From Isohypsibius dastychi (lineage: Eukaryota > Tardigrada > Eutardigrada > Parachela > Isohypsibiidae): a stretch of DNA of 12,134 bases. The stretch's first letter is position 1; each line of letters starts with the position of its first letter. Positions 1-8,465 of the stretch are shown here, piece by piece. The notes under the pieces were generated by a model. That model worked only from the letters and a program-made list of their open reading frames with translations. It searched no databases and was not told where the DNA came from. The stretch is taken from the NCBI GenBank assembly GCA_034696485.1, contig JAQIWT010001160.1, positions 1 to 12,134 of the forward strand, in the 5' to 3' direction. Both the position numbers and the translations under genes were made by a program.

Positions 1-202
1 CATAGGTTGCGATGGTTGCAATAGGTCTAAAAACACCACCAGCTTTATAAACTTCGTCCTAAATCAAACCTTGTATGTTATTGAAGCTCCTTATTGAAGT
101 TATTAACCCCGTTCGAATGTACCGTCAAATTTGGTGAAACGGATCTGTTGAAGAGAGTTGGGCATAACCACAAATCTTCTACTCCAAAATTTAAGAGATG
201 TT
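1..202. other. 3' flank of the pseudokinase gene, nothing recognised
   Basis: AT-rich sequence downstream of the minus-strand stop. No repeat, RNA gene or clear poly(A) signal was found. Confidence 0.4.
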
Positions 203-552
203 CTATTCATTGGATCTGGATGTTGATTGAACCTCAAAACGATCGATGTCGTCCAGTAGGCGCTCAGCACTTGAATGGCCATTTCGATCGTGGCATTCTC
301 GGATCATATATTTGATATCTTGGTCTACATACTCAGGTACTATATATTCCACTTCTTTGTAGCAGAGAAAATATCGTGCATAATCGTCGATAGTCTCTAG
401 GCGCACCGCGGACCCATAGCTTCCCTCAATCTCTCTTGGATGCTTTCCACGAACCATATCCAGAACAATGCCTCCTAGGCTCCACAAATCAATTGCTCCT
501 CGGCTTGTCATCATCACACATAATGACCTGCTTTTATCGGCACTGTCAGAAC
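203..552 (-). CDS. exon 5b: end of kinase-like domain 2
   Basis: It follows acceptor TTTCTTCAG. GAIDLWSLGGIVLDMVRGK is subdomain IX with its Asp and Trp. The tail DIKYMIRECHDRNGHSSAE sits at subdomain XI, and the protein ends ...SRSNE with TAG at 205-203. No convincing AATAAA lies in the 202 bases downstream, so the poly(A) site is not visible. Confidence 0.75.
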
Positions 553-3500
553 CTGAAGAAATCGCGCTCTTGAATTTATTTTTTGATTGGGTGAACTCAA
601 ACAATACCTCCATGGCTCCAAAAATCATCATTCAATCGGTATCTTGGCATCTTCTTCAATGGTTGGTATTCATCAGCACTTTTGGAACCTGACGAAATTG
701 CAACACTTAATTCATTTTTCGTTTGGTGAACTCAAATCATACCTCGCTGAATGTCAATACCTCTCAGCATCGCTATCCAATCACGGTCTTTTCCCGTGGT
801 CCAATAGCTCCTTGCCATGTCTTCTAATCCGGATCCATGATCATCTAAATGGTCTGATGATCGTGCCAGATCATGTATGTACGGGCAAAGATATGGAATG
901 GTCTTCTCAAAGTCAGAAACTTTAAACGTGTTCGTATTTGAACCTTTCGCTAGGATGTAGGTCTCCCAGCAGGAGATAAGTTCGGCGAGCTGCATGACAT
1001 CATCGAGCCCCTTGATTTTAATCTGCCAGTCAGCTGGTCCTTGGCGATAAACCGTGACAGCCTCAGGGCGCAGGAGGGTGTGCACAATATAGCTGTCATG
1101 TAGAAACTTTAGGCCACGGAGAAGCTGTTTTGTGATAGATCTGACAACTTTGCCTGAAAACGTGCCCGCATTATGGAATAAGGTTTCAAGGCTTTCTCCT
1201 AAACCAAATGAATTTCAACGATTAGGCATGTGCACAAGATCAAAGTATGCTCACCTTCCATATATTCTGTAATGATGATTACGTATTTATCCAATCGTCC
1301 CGGTGCAGGACCTTCAACGGCATAGTATTTCGCGAAAAATTCGTCCTGCGTTTCTTTTGTTGAGAATTTGCTGAGGTTTTTAATTCTTCTCTTAATACAC
1401 CATTCCCACTCATCGAGCAACTTTCTGCTACGATAATAACTCCGATCGCGATTTAAGTGGGATTTCATCGAGATTTTCGTGTCTCCCTTCCCATCTTTTA
1501 AAGTGGCCTTATACACCACTCCGAAAACCCCGTTGTCAATGCATTCGACTTTCTGATAGGTCACTTCATGGCCAAGATAGCTGAATGTGTTGTAAGACTG
1601 GCCATCAGTTTCCATATCCTCCAAAAACCTGAAATTCGAGAACTTCAAGGTGAATTCATAACTTTTTCCGTGAACTAATACCCCTCAAGAGGGTTCAGAG
1701 ACTCCAACTCGTTAAGTAAAGCTCCGACGGTTGGGCGATCTTTTGGGTCCACATGGAGACATTCTACGACGAAACGATGATCCGCAATACTTCCTGTGTC
1801 AGGCACTGCACCGCCCATTCTTGCTCGCAGAATAGTCAGCGGTGCGTCTTCAACTGCAATCTTTCGGCTATCTTCACATTTTAAGATGATATTCCGCCCC
1901 GTTATCATCTGTAAGAAGATGCAACCAAAGCTCCAAACATCTGTCCGGCTACCTAAAGCAGCTTTTGGTGGGGAACCAGCGGCAAGTTGGACTGACTCAG
2001 GCGATGAATAAAACATCGAGAATCGGCTATCGTCGAGGTCTTTAACGGATTGTAATGCAGGCTTTTTGAAACCTTTGCTGTACTCGAAATCCGTGATTTT
2101 CAGCCCTCGTTCTGGAGAGTAAATCACCAAAGCATCGCTTGTGAGGTTCCCGTGGAAGACAGTTTCTGCAGTGAGTTGCAAGCTTTCACACTCATACAGA
2201 CGGGTCAGAGACCAATGCCCGTGTAAATATTGCAACCCACACAGTAGTTGTAATGCGTATGACAAAACCTCATCACGAGATAGCCTTCGCTTTGCAATCA
2301 AGCTCCGAAGCGATATACCTACAGAATGAAATATTTAGGCCAAGAGGGACTGAGTCTGCTGTCGGTCAGACCAAATGAAGTGAACGCGACTTTCTCTCTG
2401 GCTGCCCTTTAACACAGCTCATTTATCACGAACTAGACTTGATCTTAAAATGAAAAACTAAACTTCTAAATATTCTTCGACTGAAAAAGTTTTTGTATTG
2501 TTTGATAGCGAACGCAGATCTCCACGTTCCCGGAGAATATCAAACGAGCCATTTGCCTAGTTTGCAAGTTATAACGCTTTAAATATTTCAAGTTGAAATT
2601 TAAAGAAAACTTGTGGCCCGTCTAAAATTTCTAGCTTCGGGAATCAAATATAAACTCTAATTTACAGAATAAGCTATGAAAATCTGCAATCGGAGAAAGT
2701 TGAAGAGTTTGGTTGGGCAGTCAAAGTTTAATCGGTTTTGGGCCCGCCAAAGGTTAACCGTGTACTGCGCGCAAAAAACAAATGCAGATTCAAATAGAAT
2801 CAATCTTTGGCTTTTGGTTATTTAGAGTGCGGTACGGAAAACATTTCTACCGCGCGCACCTAGTCGTTTTCCCAAACACGGCTAAACTGATTCCCTCTTG
2901 TCCTCAAAAGGGTAATTAACGTGGATGAACTGTCTCACTCTCCACCATTCTATTGGGTTCTCATTTCTTGTGAACTCAGACAGAATCATTGCTTCATCGT
3001 AAGAAAGTGAGAAAACTTTCAAGATGCCGAATCCGAAAAGAAACCACCAGTTCAGATTGTTCACCTTGAAACCAGTTATCAGTATTGTTGAGTTACTCCT
3101 TCTCGTCTCGCGTCACTCAGTTACCGCTGAGGACATCTCGAAGCCACGGTGTCGAATGATTTAAAATTCGTCATTCTTTTTTCAGAGAATTATGACCTTT
3201 TTCCAATAAACTGGTCATACAGTTACAAACCGAGTTGATCTTCCCACCTTCGGGCCGCTCATGCAGCAACCACAGATAGGGTCGAGCACTACTTCTTTCA
3301 ATTCCGAGATAAAGCTGTATGTTTTGGTGGCGTAGTTTTACAATTTCTTCCAGAACTGGTACGTCGCACAAATCGGCTCTGAGCATCTTCAGGACCTTCT
3401 TGTTGATTTCGTGACTTGGGACTCGATCTTCAACTTGGAAGACCGCAAAATCTCCTTCAAACCCGCAACTCTGGAGCTTCCCGATGATCCGGTACTTGTT

Positions 3501-3563
3501 TATAGAAGGCCAGTGCTCTGTTCTTCTGATCAGTGGACCTATAAAAACCACCGAGAACATCAT
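203..3563 (-). CDS. tandem kinase-like (pseudokinase) protein, six exons
   Basis: Spliced gene read from the minus strand. Exons: 3563-3248, 2318-1682, 1628-1255, 1198-743, 688-608 (possibly optional) and 552-203, ending in TAG. Every intron is GT-AG and all phases agree, giving 737 aa with the 81-nt exon or 710 aa without it. Two complete protein-kinase folds follow each other, about residues 24-315 and 335-735. Both lack the catalytic Asp of the HRD motif, so phosphotransfer is unlikely; a binding or regulatory role is inferred. No signal peptide is obvious. The start is the first ATG after an in-frame TGA upstream; the second ATG (3560) has the better -3 base. A TTTTTATAG just inside exon 1 could instead be an acceptor, which would make exon 1 internal to a longer protein. 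No orthologue is recognised, so no symbol is given. Confidence 0.8.
472..742 (-). repeat. tandem duplication of an intron-exon unit
   Basis: Copy A is 742-608 (54-nt intron plus 81-nt exon). Copy B is 607-472 (55-nt intron plus the first 81 nt of the last exon). By hand, introns match at about 41 of 54 aligned bases and exons at 47 of 81. Both introns start with nearly the same 18 bases, including TTTGAGTTCACC. Confidence 0.8.
608..688 (-). CDS. exon 5a: duplicated 81-nt exon, possibly optional
   Basis: It has 27 open codons, phase 1 at both ends, acceptor TTTCGTCAG and donor GTATTG. It is colinear with the first 81 nt of the final exon (552-472): SKSADEY against SDSADKS, and DFWSHG against DLWSLG (subdomain IX). 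By hand count 47 of 81 bases match. Because it is a multiple of three and symmetric in phase, it can be skipped or included without changing frame. Inclusion puts two versions of subdomain IX in one protein. It may be an alternative exon or a decaying copy. Confidence 0.55.
743..1198 (-). CDS. exon 4: C-lobe of kinase-like domain 2 (catalytically dead)
   Basis: It encodes residues 444-595. ITKQLLRGLKFLHDSYIVH is helix E. The catalytic loop is HTLLRPEAV (482-490): the Asp is Leu and the metal-binding Asn is Val, while the RPE remnant is clear. The DFG site is replaced by IKGLDDV (504-510). The following segment is long and divergent and ends DIQRG in phase 1. The loop aligns closely with HTDLKPENI of the plus-strand kinase, suggesting a single-step loss of the catalytic Asp from a related active enzyme. 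Confidence 0.8.
1199..1254 (-). other. intron 3 (56 nt), hinge of domain 2
   Basis: GTGAGC to TTGGTTTAG, phase 1, splitting the glycine codon of EYMEG before ESLETL. It is the structural counterpart of intron 1 in domain 1 and of the single intron in the plus-strand kinase gene. Confidence 0.75.
1255..1628 (-). CDS. exon 3: linker and N-lobe of kinase-like domain 2
   Basis: It encodes residues 319-443. After a short linker, ECIDNGVFGVVYKA (346-359) is a nearly normal glycine-rich loop. KISMK (369-373) supplies the VAIK lysine, a candidate helix-C glutamate lies near 391-393, and YVIIITEYMEG (433-443) is strand 5 plus hinge. ATP binding therefore looks more plausible here than in domain 1. 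The exon ends in phase 1 at donor GTGAGC, the same place in the fold as exon 1. Confidence 0.8.
1629..1681 (-). other. intron 2 (53 nt) joining the two kinase-like domains
   Basis: Donor GTATTAG, acceptor GAATTTCAG. Unspliced, the frame would stop at TAG (1677-1675), so a single-exon view would wrongly split the locus into two genes. Splicing joins GG to GTTTTTG and continues in frame into domain 2. The fit of phase and acceptor is the main evidence that both domains are in one protein. Confidence 0.65.
1682..2318 (-). CDS. exon 2: C-lobe of kinase-like domain 1 (catalytically dead)
   Basis: It encodes about residues 106-318. GISLRSL begins helix D and LQLLCGLQYLHG is helix E. The catalytic loop reads FHGNLTSDAL (160-169), so HRD has become HGN and the LKPEN asparagine is gone. 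KITDFEYSKG keeps a DFG-like DFE (182-184). SSPE (210-213) stands for APE, RTDVWSFGCI (231-240) is subdomain IX, and DPKDRPT (296-302) is the conserved arginine of subdomain XI. A short insert lies between helix E and the HGN. The exon ends GAG GG in phase 2. Confidence 0.8.
2319..3247 (-). other. intron 1 of the tandem pseudokinase gene (929 nt)
   Basis: It runs from donor GTGGGA to acceptor TTCATTCTGTAG, phase 1, joining HERPEG to ISLRSL across the kinase hinge. It is far longer than the other introns of this gene (53-56 nt). Apart from one 60-codon open frame (2882-3064, minus) I see only AT-rich non-coding sequence. The size fits intron expansion or an inserted element. Confidence 0.7.
2882..3064 (-). 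other. unexplained 60-codon open frame inside intron 1
   Basis: The frame starts with ATG and ends with TAG. It is aromatic-rich and contains NPIEWWRVRQFIHVNYP, faintly like the C-terminal PLxWW...YP region of hAT transposases. It could be a transposon relic, a skipped or alternative exon beginning after the TTTCAAG upstream of it, or chance. No second hAT motif or terminal repeat was found, so this is only a lead. Confidence 0.15.
3248..3563 (-). CDS. exon 1: N-lobe of kinase-like domain 1
   Basis: It encodes residues 1-105 plus one base. The glycine-rich loop region (about residues 26-41, KLQSCGFEGDFAVF) is degenerate. INKKVLKML (53-61) sits where VAIK is expected, so a candidate ATP-binding lysine is present. 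LEEIVKLRHQNI (71-82) matches helix C with its glutamate and the following HxNI strand. The exon ends at the hinge after HERPEG in phase 1, with donor GTGGGA at 3247. Confidence 0.75.
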
Positions 3564-3662
3564 ATAGCTAGTACTGAGGATCTCGGTTTTGAGGGTCGAA
3601 CTGAAAAATTTGAAATGTCAATACTTGGTCGATGGGTTCTGTGCAACATCACAATAGATTGA

Positions 3663-3674
3663 GGGGGGGGGGGG
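3663..3674 (+). repeat. poly-G tract, 12 bases
   Basis: Uninterrupted G12 about 100 bp upstream of the pseudokinase start. It is one of four G/C homopolymers of 12 or more in the window. Confidence 0.95.
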
Positions 3675-3978
3675 CGGTTTCCATTTTTATGAAGCTGGAA
3701 CTAATGGAATCTATTTAGTAGCAAAGTCTAACAACGACAAATTACAAAGACAGTTCAGATTTGCTTCAGCACGCTTAGTGACATTAGCTGATTCGCGCTC
3801 TTATTTTTCCACTGTGTGTGTGTAAAACATTGGCGTTAGGAATTAAGTTGTTATGGGGCAACCGATTCTTCGGCATGCCGAAACAAAAACGAGCACAAAG
3901 TCGCCACCATATTTGCTCGTGACGCGGTTTATTTACTTTCATAGGCAAATTCGCGAAGAGATAAGATCACAAACTAGC

Positions 3979-4044
3979 TCGAGTGGTACCCCTTACGGGG
4001 TTAGCGCAGTGCTACTGCAACAAGCCCCTCGAGACCGGTTGTGA
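3979..4044 (+). pseudogene. possible relic of an LTR-retrotransposon RNase H domain
   Basis: The frame reads SSGTPYGVSAVLLQQ then stops at TGA. PYGVSAVL matches the start of the RNase H domain of Ty3/gypsy-type polyproteins, usually DAS-x-YG-(I/V)-(G/S)-AVL, but the Asp-Ala-Ser is degraded to Ser-Gly-Thr. No reverse transcriptase motif lies upstream and the match is only about ten residues, so chance similarity is possible. Confidence 0.25.
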
Positions 4045-4425
4045 TAAGATACATGCATCTGCACAAACCAGCTTTGTGAACAACGAAATGTGCTCTTTGG
4101 GTCTGTTGATCATAAGAGCAATACAAACACTTCATCTGCGATGAACATTCAACTTTAGAACGATGAAACCATGGCGTAACGCTAGCTCCGACTGATCGTC
4201 TCTGTCTGATTTTGATGTACGTTTTTCAACTTCTTCAGCTTGAGCAGCATTTCGTGACACGATATTATGCATCCTGATTTAAGAGCGTCCGAGATGCCAC
4301 ACGTTTCTTATCTTTTTGGTTGCTTAAGCCTCTCTCAGCTACAGTATTTCATGCCGTTAATTTTCAACAAAGAGTCTCCGCAATTAAAATTACTATATAG
4401 CATTCGATTGCCGATTGATCTGACG

Positions 4426-4814
4426 TACTGTATCTATCCGCTATAAGATTAAGCGTTGGCGATTCTTTATAGCGGGTCAAACCACAACAATATTCTTGTA
4501 AAGGAGGCAGGTGACGTCGCTGTATCCCTAGCGTGAACCCCAAGTTCACGCCATTTCTGGCGTTATTGGATTATGTAGTTTGTGATGTTTGATGAAAAAA
4601 AGGCACACAGAATTGGATCAGTTTCCTCTAACTTCGCAGACATGAGAACCAATTTTTAGCAAATTAGTTGGTGGGGAAGGTGGCCGAAGATTCTTATAGC
4701 GAAATTCCCCTTTTTTACTGAAGTGTCAGACTCTCCAATACGTAAGCGTGACAACACGATCTCTGGTTATTCTTATAGTGAGTTATTGTCATAGTGGAGC
4801 GATACTGTACAGTA
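4426..4814. mobile_element. decayed terminal-inverted-repeat element (MITE-like), about 389 bp
   Basis: The left end starts TACTGTATC...CCGCTATAAGATTAA. The reverse complement of the right end starts TACTGTACAGTATCGCTCC, then ACTATGACAATAA. The ends align imperfectly. TTATAGCG/TTATAGTG words recur inside near 4467, 4695 and 4773. The style recalls pogo/Tigger elements, whose ends often carry CTATAACG words. No transposase frame is present. The right end contains a perfect 14-bp palindrome, ATACTGTACAGTAT (4802-4815). Confidence 0.3.
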
Positions 4815-5529
4815 TACGAAACAACCACATCATAGTGACGGCTGGTTCTGTCAAACAACGGGATTGCGTTCATCGTTATGGGACATTTCGAGAGCCTTTA
4901 CTTGTTTTGAGGAAGTGAACTCGTTTGGCCGAGGAAAACGGTTGTGCGAAGGTTTTTGTGTTTTGTGCTCCAGAGCTCTTTACATCAGTCTTTCAATTCT
5001 CGGCTAGGTTTAAGGTTTTACATCACAAAGAAAACCTTCGATTCACCACTCTGTGCCTGTGCGGAACTCGACGATTTGCGTCGTTTTCGAATGAACGGCC
5101 GGATCCCATTGAGTATACCTACCGGGTGGTTCACTATTTTTGACTGTACTTTTATCTTGGATCCTGGTCAACACAATTAAGATAAGATCAACACGGATGC
5201 CCATGACACAGGCTTTCTTGTAAGCAAGTGTTTTGCGACTCTAGGATTGTTTGCTTTTGAAATGTAAGACCGCCGATTTGCAACTTGGTTCCTCCTACTG
5301 AGAAATAATTCTCAGATTTGTGATTTACTAAGACATTCACTCGTATTTCTGGGTTAGAAGTGCAGGAATCGACTATTTTGACCAACTGTTCTTGTCACTG
5401 TGTATTTGCAATAAATTGGCGATTTGCCATTTTTGCCGTACGACCGCTGACTGAAAAATCAACGAGTTATTCAGTACCACTTTGTTGCTCACAATATCTA
5501 CATGGATGCCATCGTTTGTACCATGACAT

Positions 5530-6330
5530 AAAAAAAAGTCAATCTTTCCCAACGTTTTTCCCGTTTCTACCGTTTTTTTGTTTTCGCGATTTTTGAGATC
5601 TGGATGTATGTTTTCTTTAATCTCGCAGTTTTTTAGATGTTGTTACCGATTTGGATGTTAATGCCGTTTTCTGACGTTTTCACTGTTATTACCGTTTTCG
5701 GTCGTTTTCGCCGGTTCCTGCTTTTTTGACATTTTCACCATTTTTGGTAGTTTTTACAGCCATTTGGTCGTTTTCGACTTTAACGCCTTCCTACCGTTTT
5801 GACCGGTTACGCTTGTTTTCTTCATTTTTCTTTTTTATCTTCTATTGAGAAGGTGTTCGTTGTTTTTGGTCTTTCTTACCATTGTTGGGTGGAAAAACTC
5901 AAAAATGATAGGAACATCTAAGAACGGCAAGAACAAAAACGGCGAAAATGTCCAAAAACTTGAAATATGTCGACGATAGGCGATTACGTCAAAAAACGAT
6001 CAAGACAGGTAAAATCGGTAGAAACTGTGAACACCAAGGGTGTGCCGGGGGGGGGGGGGGGGGGGGGGGGTTGATGGCTTCAGCCTCCCGAGTATTTTTG
6101 CCAGCCTCTCGAATAAGCCTCCGGAATAATATCGTTGATTTTTGCTAGTTTTCCGAACCCCCGAAGCTTAAAACACCGATAAATCCGATTTTTTACGTTA
6201 TTTTGCGGGTTTTTGACCCTATTGAAAACCCCCGAAAAAAAACGAAGGCCGGAACGGTGAAACGTCCAAACTGTAAGAACGTTCGAACCGGTGAAAATGC
6301 CCAAAAACGGTTGAAACGGTGTTTATCCAC
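5530..6330. repeat. degenerate TTTTCG/CGAAAA repeat in both orientations (foldback)
   Basis: 5530-5830 is full of variants of ACCGTTTT and GTCGTTTTCG; 5920-6330 carries the opposite orientation. The clearest arms are 5728-5791 and 6238-6301. The reverse complement of the right arm shares CATTTTCACC, GTTNTTACAG, TTTGG and GCCTTC in the same order with the left. A direct pair, CGGYGAAAATGYCCAAAAAC (18 of 20 identical), lies at 5941-5960 and 6291-6310. The single strand could fold into an imperfect long hairpin around the G24 tract. Origin unknown: satellite or foldback transposon. Confidence 0.5.
6047..6070 (+). repeat. poly-G tract, 24 bases
   Basis: Uninterrupted G24 near the middle of the bidirectional repeat. 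A tract this long can form a G-quadruplex and is prone to length change; the exact length may also be affected by sequencing error. Confidence 0.95.
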
Positions 6331-6354
6331 AAACTCACTGTAGCGTCGGGAATT

Positions 6355-6518
6355 TAAGCGTGTTTTAAATTCACATCTCTTAATTTTCCGTTCTTGAACG
6401 AACGTCGCCTCTCGTTGCGAAGGATTTGCGAGAATTTGCCTCTCGTTCAAATTCTCTTGGTGAATTTGAGCTAAATTGCTTGATCCAGGAGCTGACAGCC
6501 ATAATTTTTCCAAGACCT
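6355..6518 (-). CDS. candidate second exon after the 6987-6900 exon
   Basis: An acceptor GAGAGTAG before 6518 would be in the right phase and gives EVLEKLWLSAPGSSNLAQ followed by a charged, helix-prone stretch with NERQ and QER repeats (QILANPSQREATFVQE). The frame stays open to 6193, but beyond about 6355 it runs into repeat DNA, so the true 3' end is unknown. The polypyrimidine tract is poor and another acceptor may be used. No family recognised. Confidence 0.2.
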
Positions 6519-6684
6519 CTACTCTCTGGGCCCAAGCGTTGGCAAAAATGATATCTTCACCCCCAAATTGTAGAAGAAGAATTGTAAAGAAGAATGGACT
6601 TCCCCTTCACTTTCACCGACGATGAGAAAATTTTCAGCTAACTTTCTGATAACTTTCTGTTTTCATTGAGACAAGCTTGGAAAA

Positions 6685-6700
6685 GGGGGGGGGGGGGGGG
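6685..6700 (+). repeat. poly-G tract, 16 bases
   Basis: Uninterrupted G16 followed by AAGGGAGG. It falls in the putative intron between the candidate minus-strand exons 6987-6900 and 6518-6355. Confidence 0.95.
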
Positions 6701-6899
6701 AAGGGAGGTTTTGCTAATGTGTTCCACGAAGAAGAACAGAAGATGCGCAATCTATTTCAATGGTTTAAGGTGTTTTACGTTGTGAAACATCACTTAGATG
6801 CATGTAGTTTTTAAGGTAACAATGGTTCCATTGGAAGAAACCAAATATTTTTATAAATTTTGAGCCAGAGGTAATAACGCATTTATTATTTGGACTTAC

Positions 6900-6987
6900 C
6901 ATCTCCTAAAGATGAGTCGAAATCAGCCAAAGCGACCTCTTCATCAGAAGTTTGAACGATGTCTTCTGCCTTTTGTGCGCTTTCCAT
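6900..6987 (-). CDS. candidate first coding exon, acidic N-terminus
   Basis: On the minus strand, CGAAATGGAAAGC gives an ATG with A at -3 and G at +4. There follow 29 open codons reading MESAQKAEDIVQTSDEEVAL and then ADFDSSLGD, ending in phase 1 at a consensus donor, GTAAGT (6899-6894). A good start context plus a consensus donor around an acidic, low-complexity-free peptide is typical of a short first exon. It is too short for domain recognition. The opposite strand is also open but gives an unusually basic peptide. Confidence 0.35.
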
Positions 6988-7068
6988 TTCGATTTATTTT
7001 GAAAGAAACAACAATGAGAACAAAGCCGTTAAAAAGGACCTTTTGCGAAATTTTGGATTTAAGTTGCA

Positions 7069-7857
7069 TTATGGTTGTTGAATCAACAATGCTTGCGTGC
7101 ACCAAGTTCGTTCATTCTCTGATAACTGATTAAACATGACGAGGACGGATGAGACGCACTCTGATAGAGCTGAGCTCACAGACAATTTCAGAAAAGCTGG
7201 TTTCCTTATCATGTTCGACATGGATTCACCATATCTTAATCCGGACACGCCAAGCAAAATGTGCGCTGTGCGCGAAGACTTCAAACAGCATCTGTATTTG
7301 CAAATTTCGAGATGAGCGCCGTAAAATGAGTCATTGTTCTGTTCAAAGGGTCGTACTCACAGGTATACAGGCCAGAGCAACAGGTTTTACGGTTTTCTGA
7401 TGTCAATCAATAGACTTATCATTGCCACGACTCCTCGCAGAACCTATTGCACTTGGCTGTACTCACTGTCGGCTTTGAAGAAATACGCCGCCTGGCTCAA
7501 AACCGCTGCAATAATATACTGTCAGAAAAGGAAAGCGTGTTTCTCTGAAAGTTACGGTGAAGAAATCTGCAGCACGTTCAGTGCATGTCAATGTTATTGT
7601 TTTCGATGCTGGAAGTAGTATATCCGAGCCCCAGGTGGCGCTAGCGTGAGAAGGAGTCATGTGCGGTTCGCACCTGCTCGACACGTCGACTCTTTTGACG
7701 CCTTCATCTCTTCGCGCCACATACCTCGTATTTTACTTTGCTTCAAGATGATTTCAAAGAATGTCTTATTTGAATTTGAAATTATTCTGAAACCGAAAGA
7801 TTTGTTCTTGCACCGCTTCATGAACAATATTTCCACGGCATTTGTTGCCGAGACCGG
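7069..7857 (-). CDS. candidate three-exon minus-strand gene fragment of unknown function
   Basis: Three open blocks join with consistent phases. 7857-7725 follows acceptor TTAACCTCAG and ends at donor GTATGT (phase 1). 7608-7467 follows CTACTTCCAG and ends at donor GTGAGT (phase 2). 7291-7069 follows AAATACAG and ends in TAA. Peptide landmarks are VEILFMKRCKNKSFGFRI, TITLTCTERAADFFTVTF and HILLGVSGLRYGESMSN. No family is recognised and no start codon is assigned. Plus-strand frames of similar length overlap all of it, and the junctions were chosen by eye, so it may be chance. Confidence 0.2.
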
Positions 7858-8071
7858 CTGAGGTTAAAACATACCGATGCCACGTAATTCAAACGTGAAT
7901 CGATGTTTGTGGTGTTATCAATGTTTACCAAGATACGGTACTCAATTGTGCTCGACCTTTTAATTTGCTTAATGGCAGACGAGAATTACTTGCGCTCAGA
8001 TCAAACAGTTCTGCATTGCACTGGATAGCAAACACAAATATCCACTCGGTTTCTAGAGGGCACAGTCAAGT

Positions 8072-8465
8072 ATGATGTCGGATCGTATCAATCTCGCCTT
8101 CCTGAGTGGTGACAAGCCACCCTATTCCCACGTCCCACCAGTGGTGAAGTTTGATGCAAATATTTTGGCAGATGGTGGTTTTGGATATATTTACATCGCA
8201 CAAGCAGCGGATGATGCAGTTTTACCCCTTCATTGGCCTAAACGGCCTAAAAGGCTGATCCTCAAGCTGTTTAAGGTCGGTGTAAACGATCGTGGGGCAG
8301 ATCTAGAAAAATTTCTGGGAGAGAACGCTGTTCAAGACAAGCTGGACCATCTTATGTTCTTGCGAAGTTTGGAGAACGACCATATAGTGAAACACTACGC
8401 CATTGGACTACGTGTTGACGGTGAACTTCCCCTTGAAGTCACGTGTGTTATGGAAATGTGGGGCG
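8072..8465 (+). CDS. exon 1 of the plus-strand kinase: N-lobe
   Basis: It encodes residues 1-131 plus one base. A 25-residue leader precedes the glycine-rich loop; Lys65 is the ATP-binding lysine and Glu84 (FLGENAV) is a candidate helix-C glutamate. The exon ends GGC G before GTGAGT. Unspliced, the frame stops at TGA two codons later (8471-8473). TTTCTAG at 8051-8057 could be an acceptor for a 5' untranslated exon upstream. Confidence 0.8.

Larger units (their letters stand above)
3564..8071. other. head-to-head spacer between the two kinase genes
   Basis: About 4.5 kb between divergent starts. Open frames are short and overlap on both strands, with no domain of usual length. Within it I see a retroelement-like peptide (3979-4044), an inverted-repeat remnant (4426-4814), a bidirectional TTTTCG-type repeat (5530-6330), two poly-G tracts and candidate minus-strand exons (6355-7857). 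In 4815-5520 I recognise nothing. No TATA box or other promoter element could be assigned to either kinase gene. Confidence 0.5.

Noticed and set aside
100-130. GTTCGAA box suggesting a tRNA T-loop
   Set aside because: No matching A box, acceptor stem or cloverleaf can be drawn around it; the same holds for GTTCGAA near 6280 and 9760.
468-2329. Plus-strand frames across the pseudokinase gene
   Set aside because: They are antisense to exons with recognisable kinase motifs and joined splice phases.
4925-5180. Two overlapping plus-strand frames of 72 and 78 codons
   Set aside because: They overlap in different frames, show no motif, and lack splice sites that would connect them to anything.
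5948-6148. Plus-strand frame with a poly-glycine stretch
   Set aside because: The glycines come from the G24 tract and the rest lies in degenerate repeat DNA.
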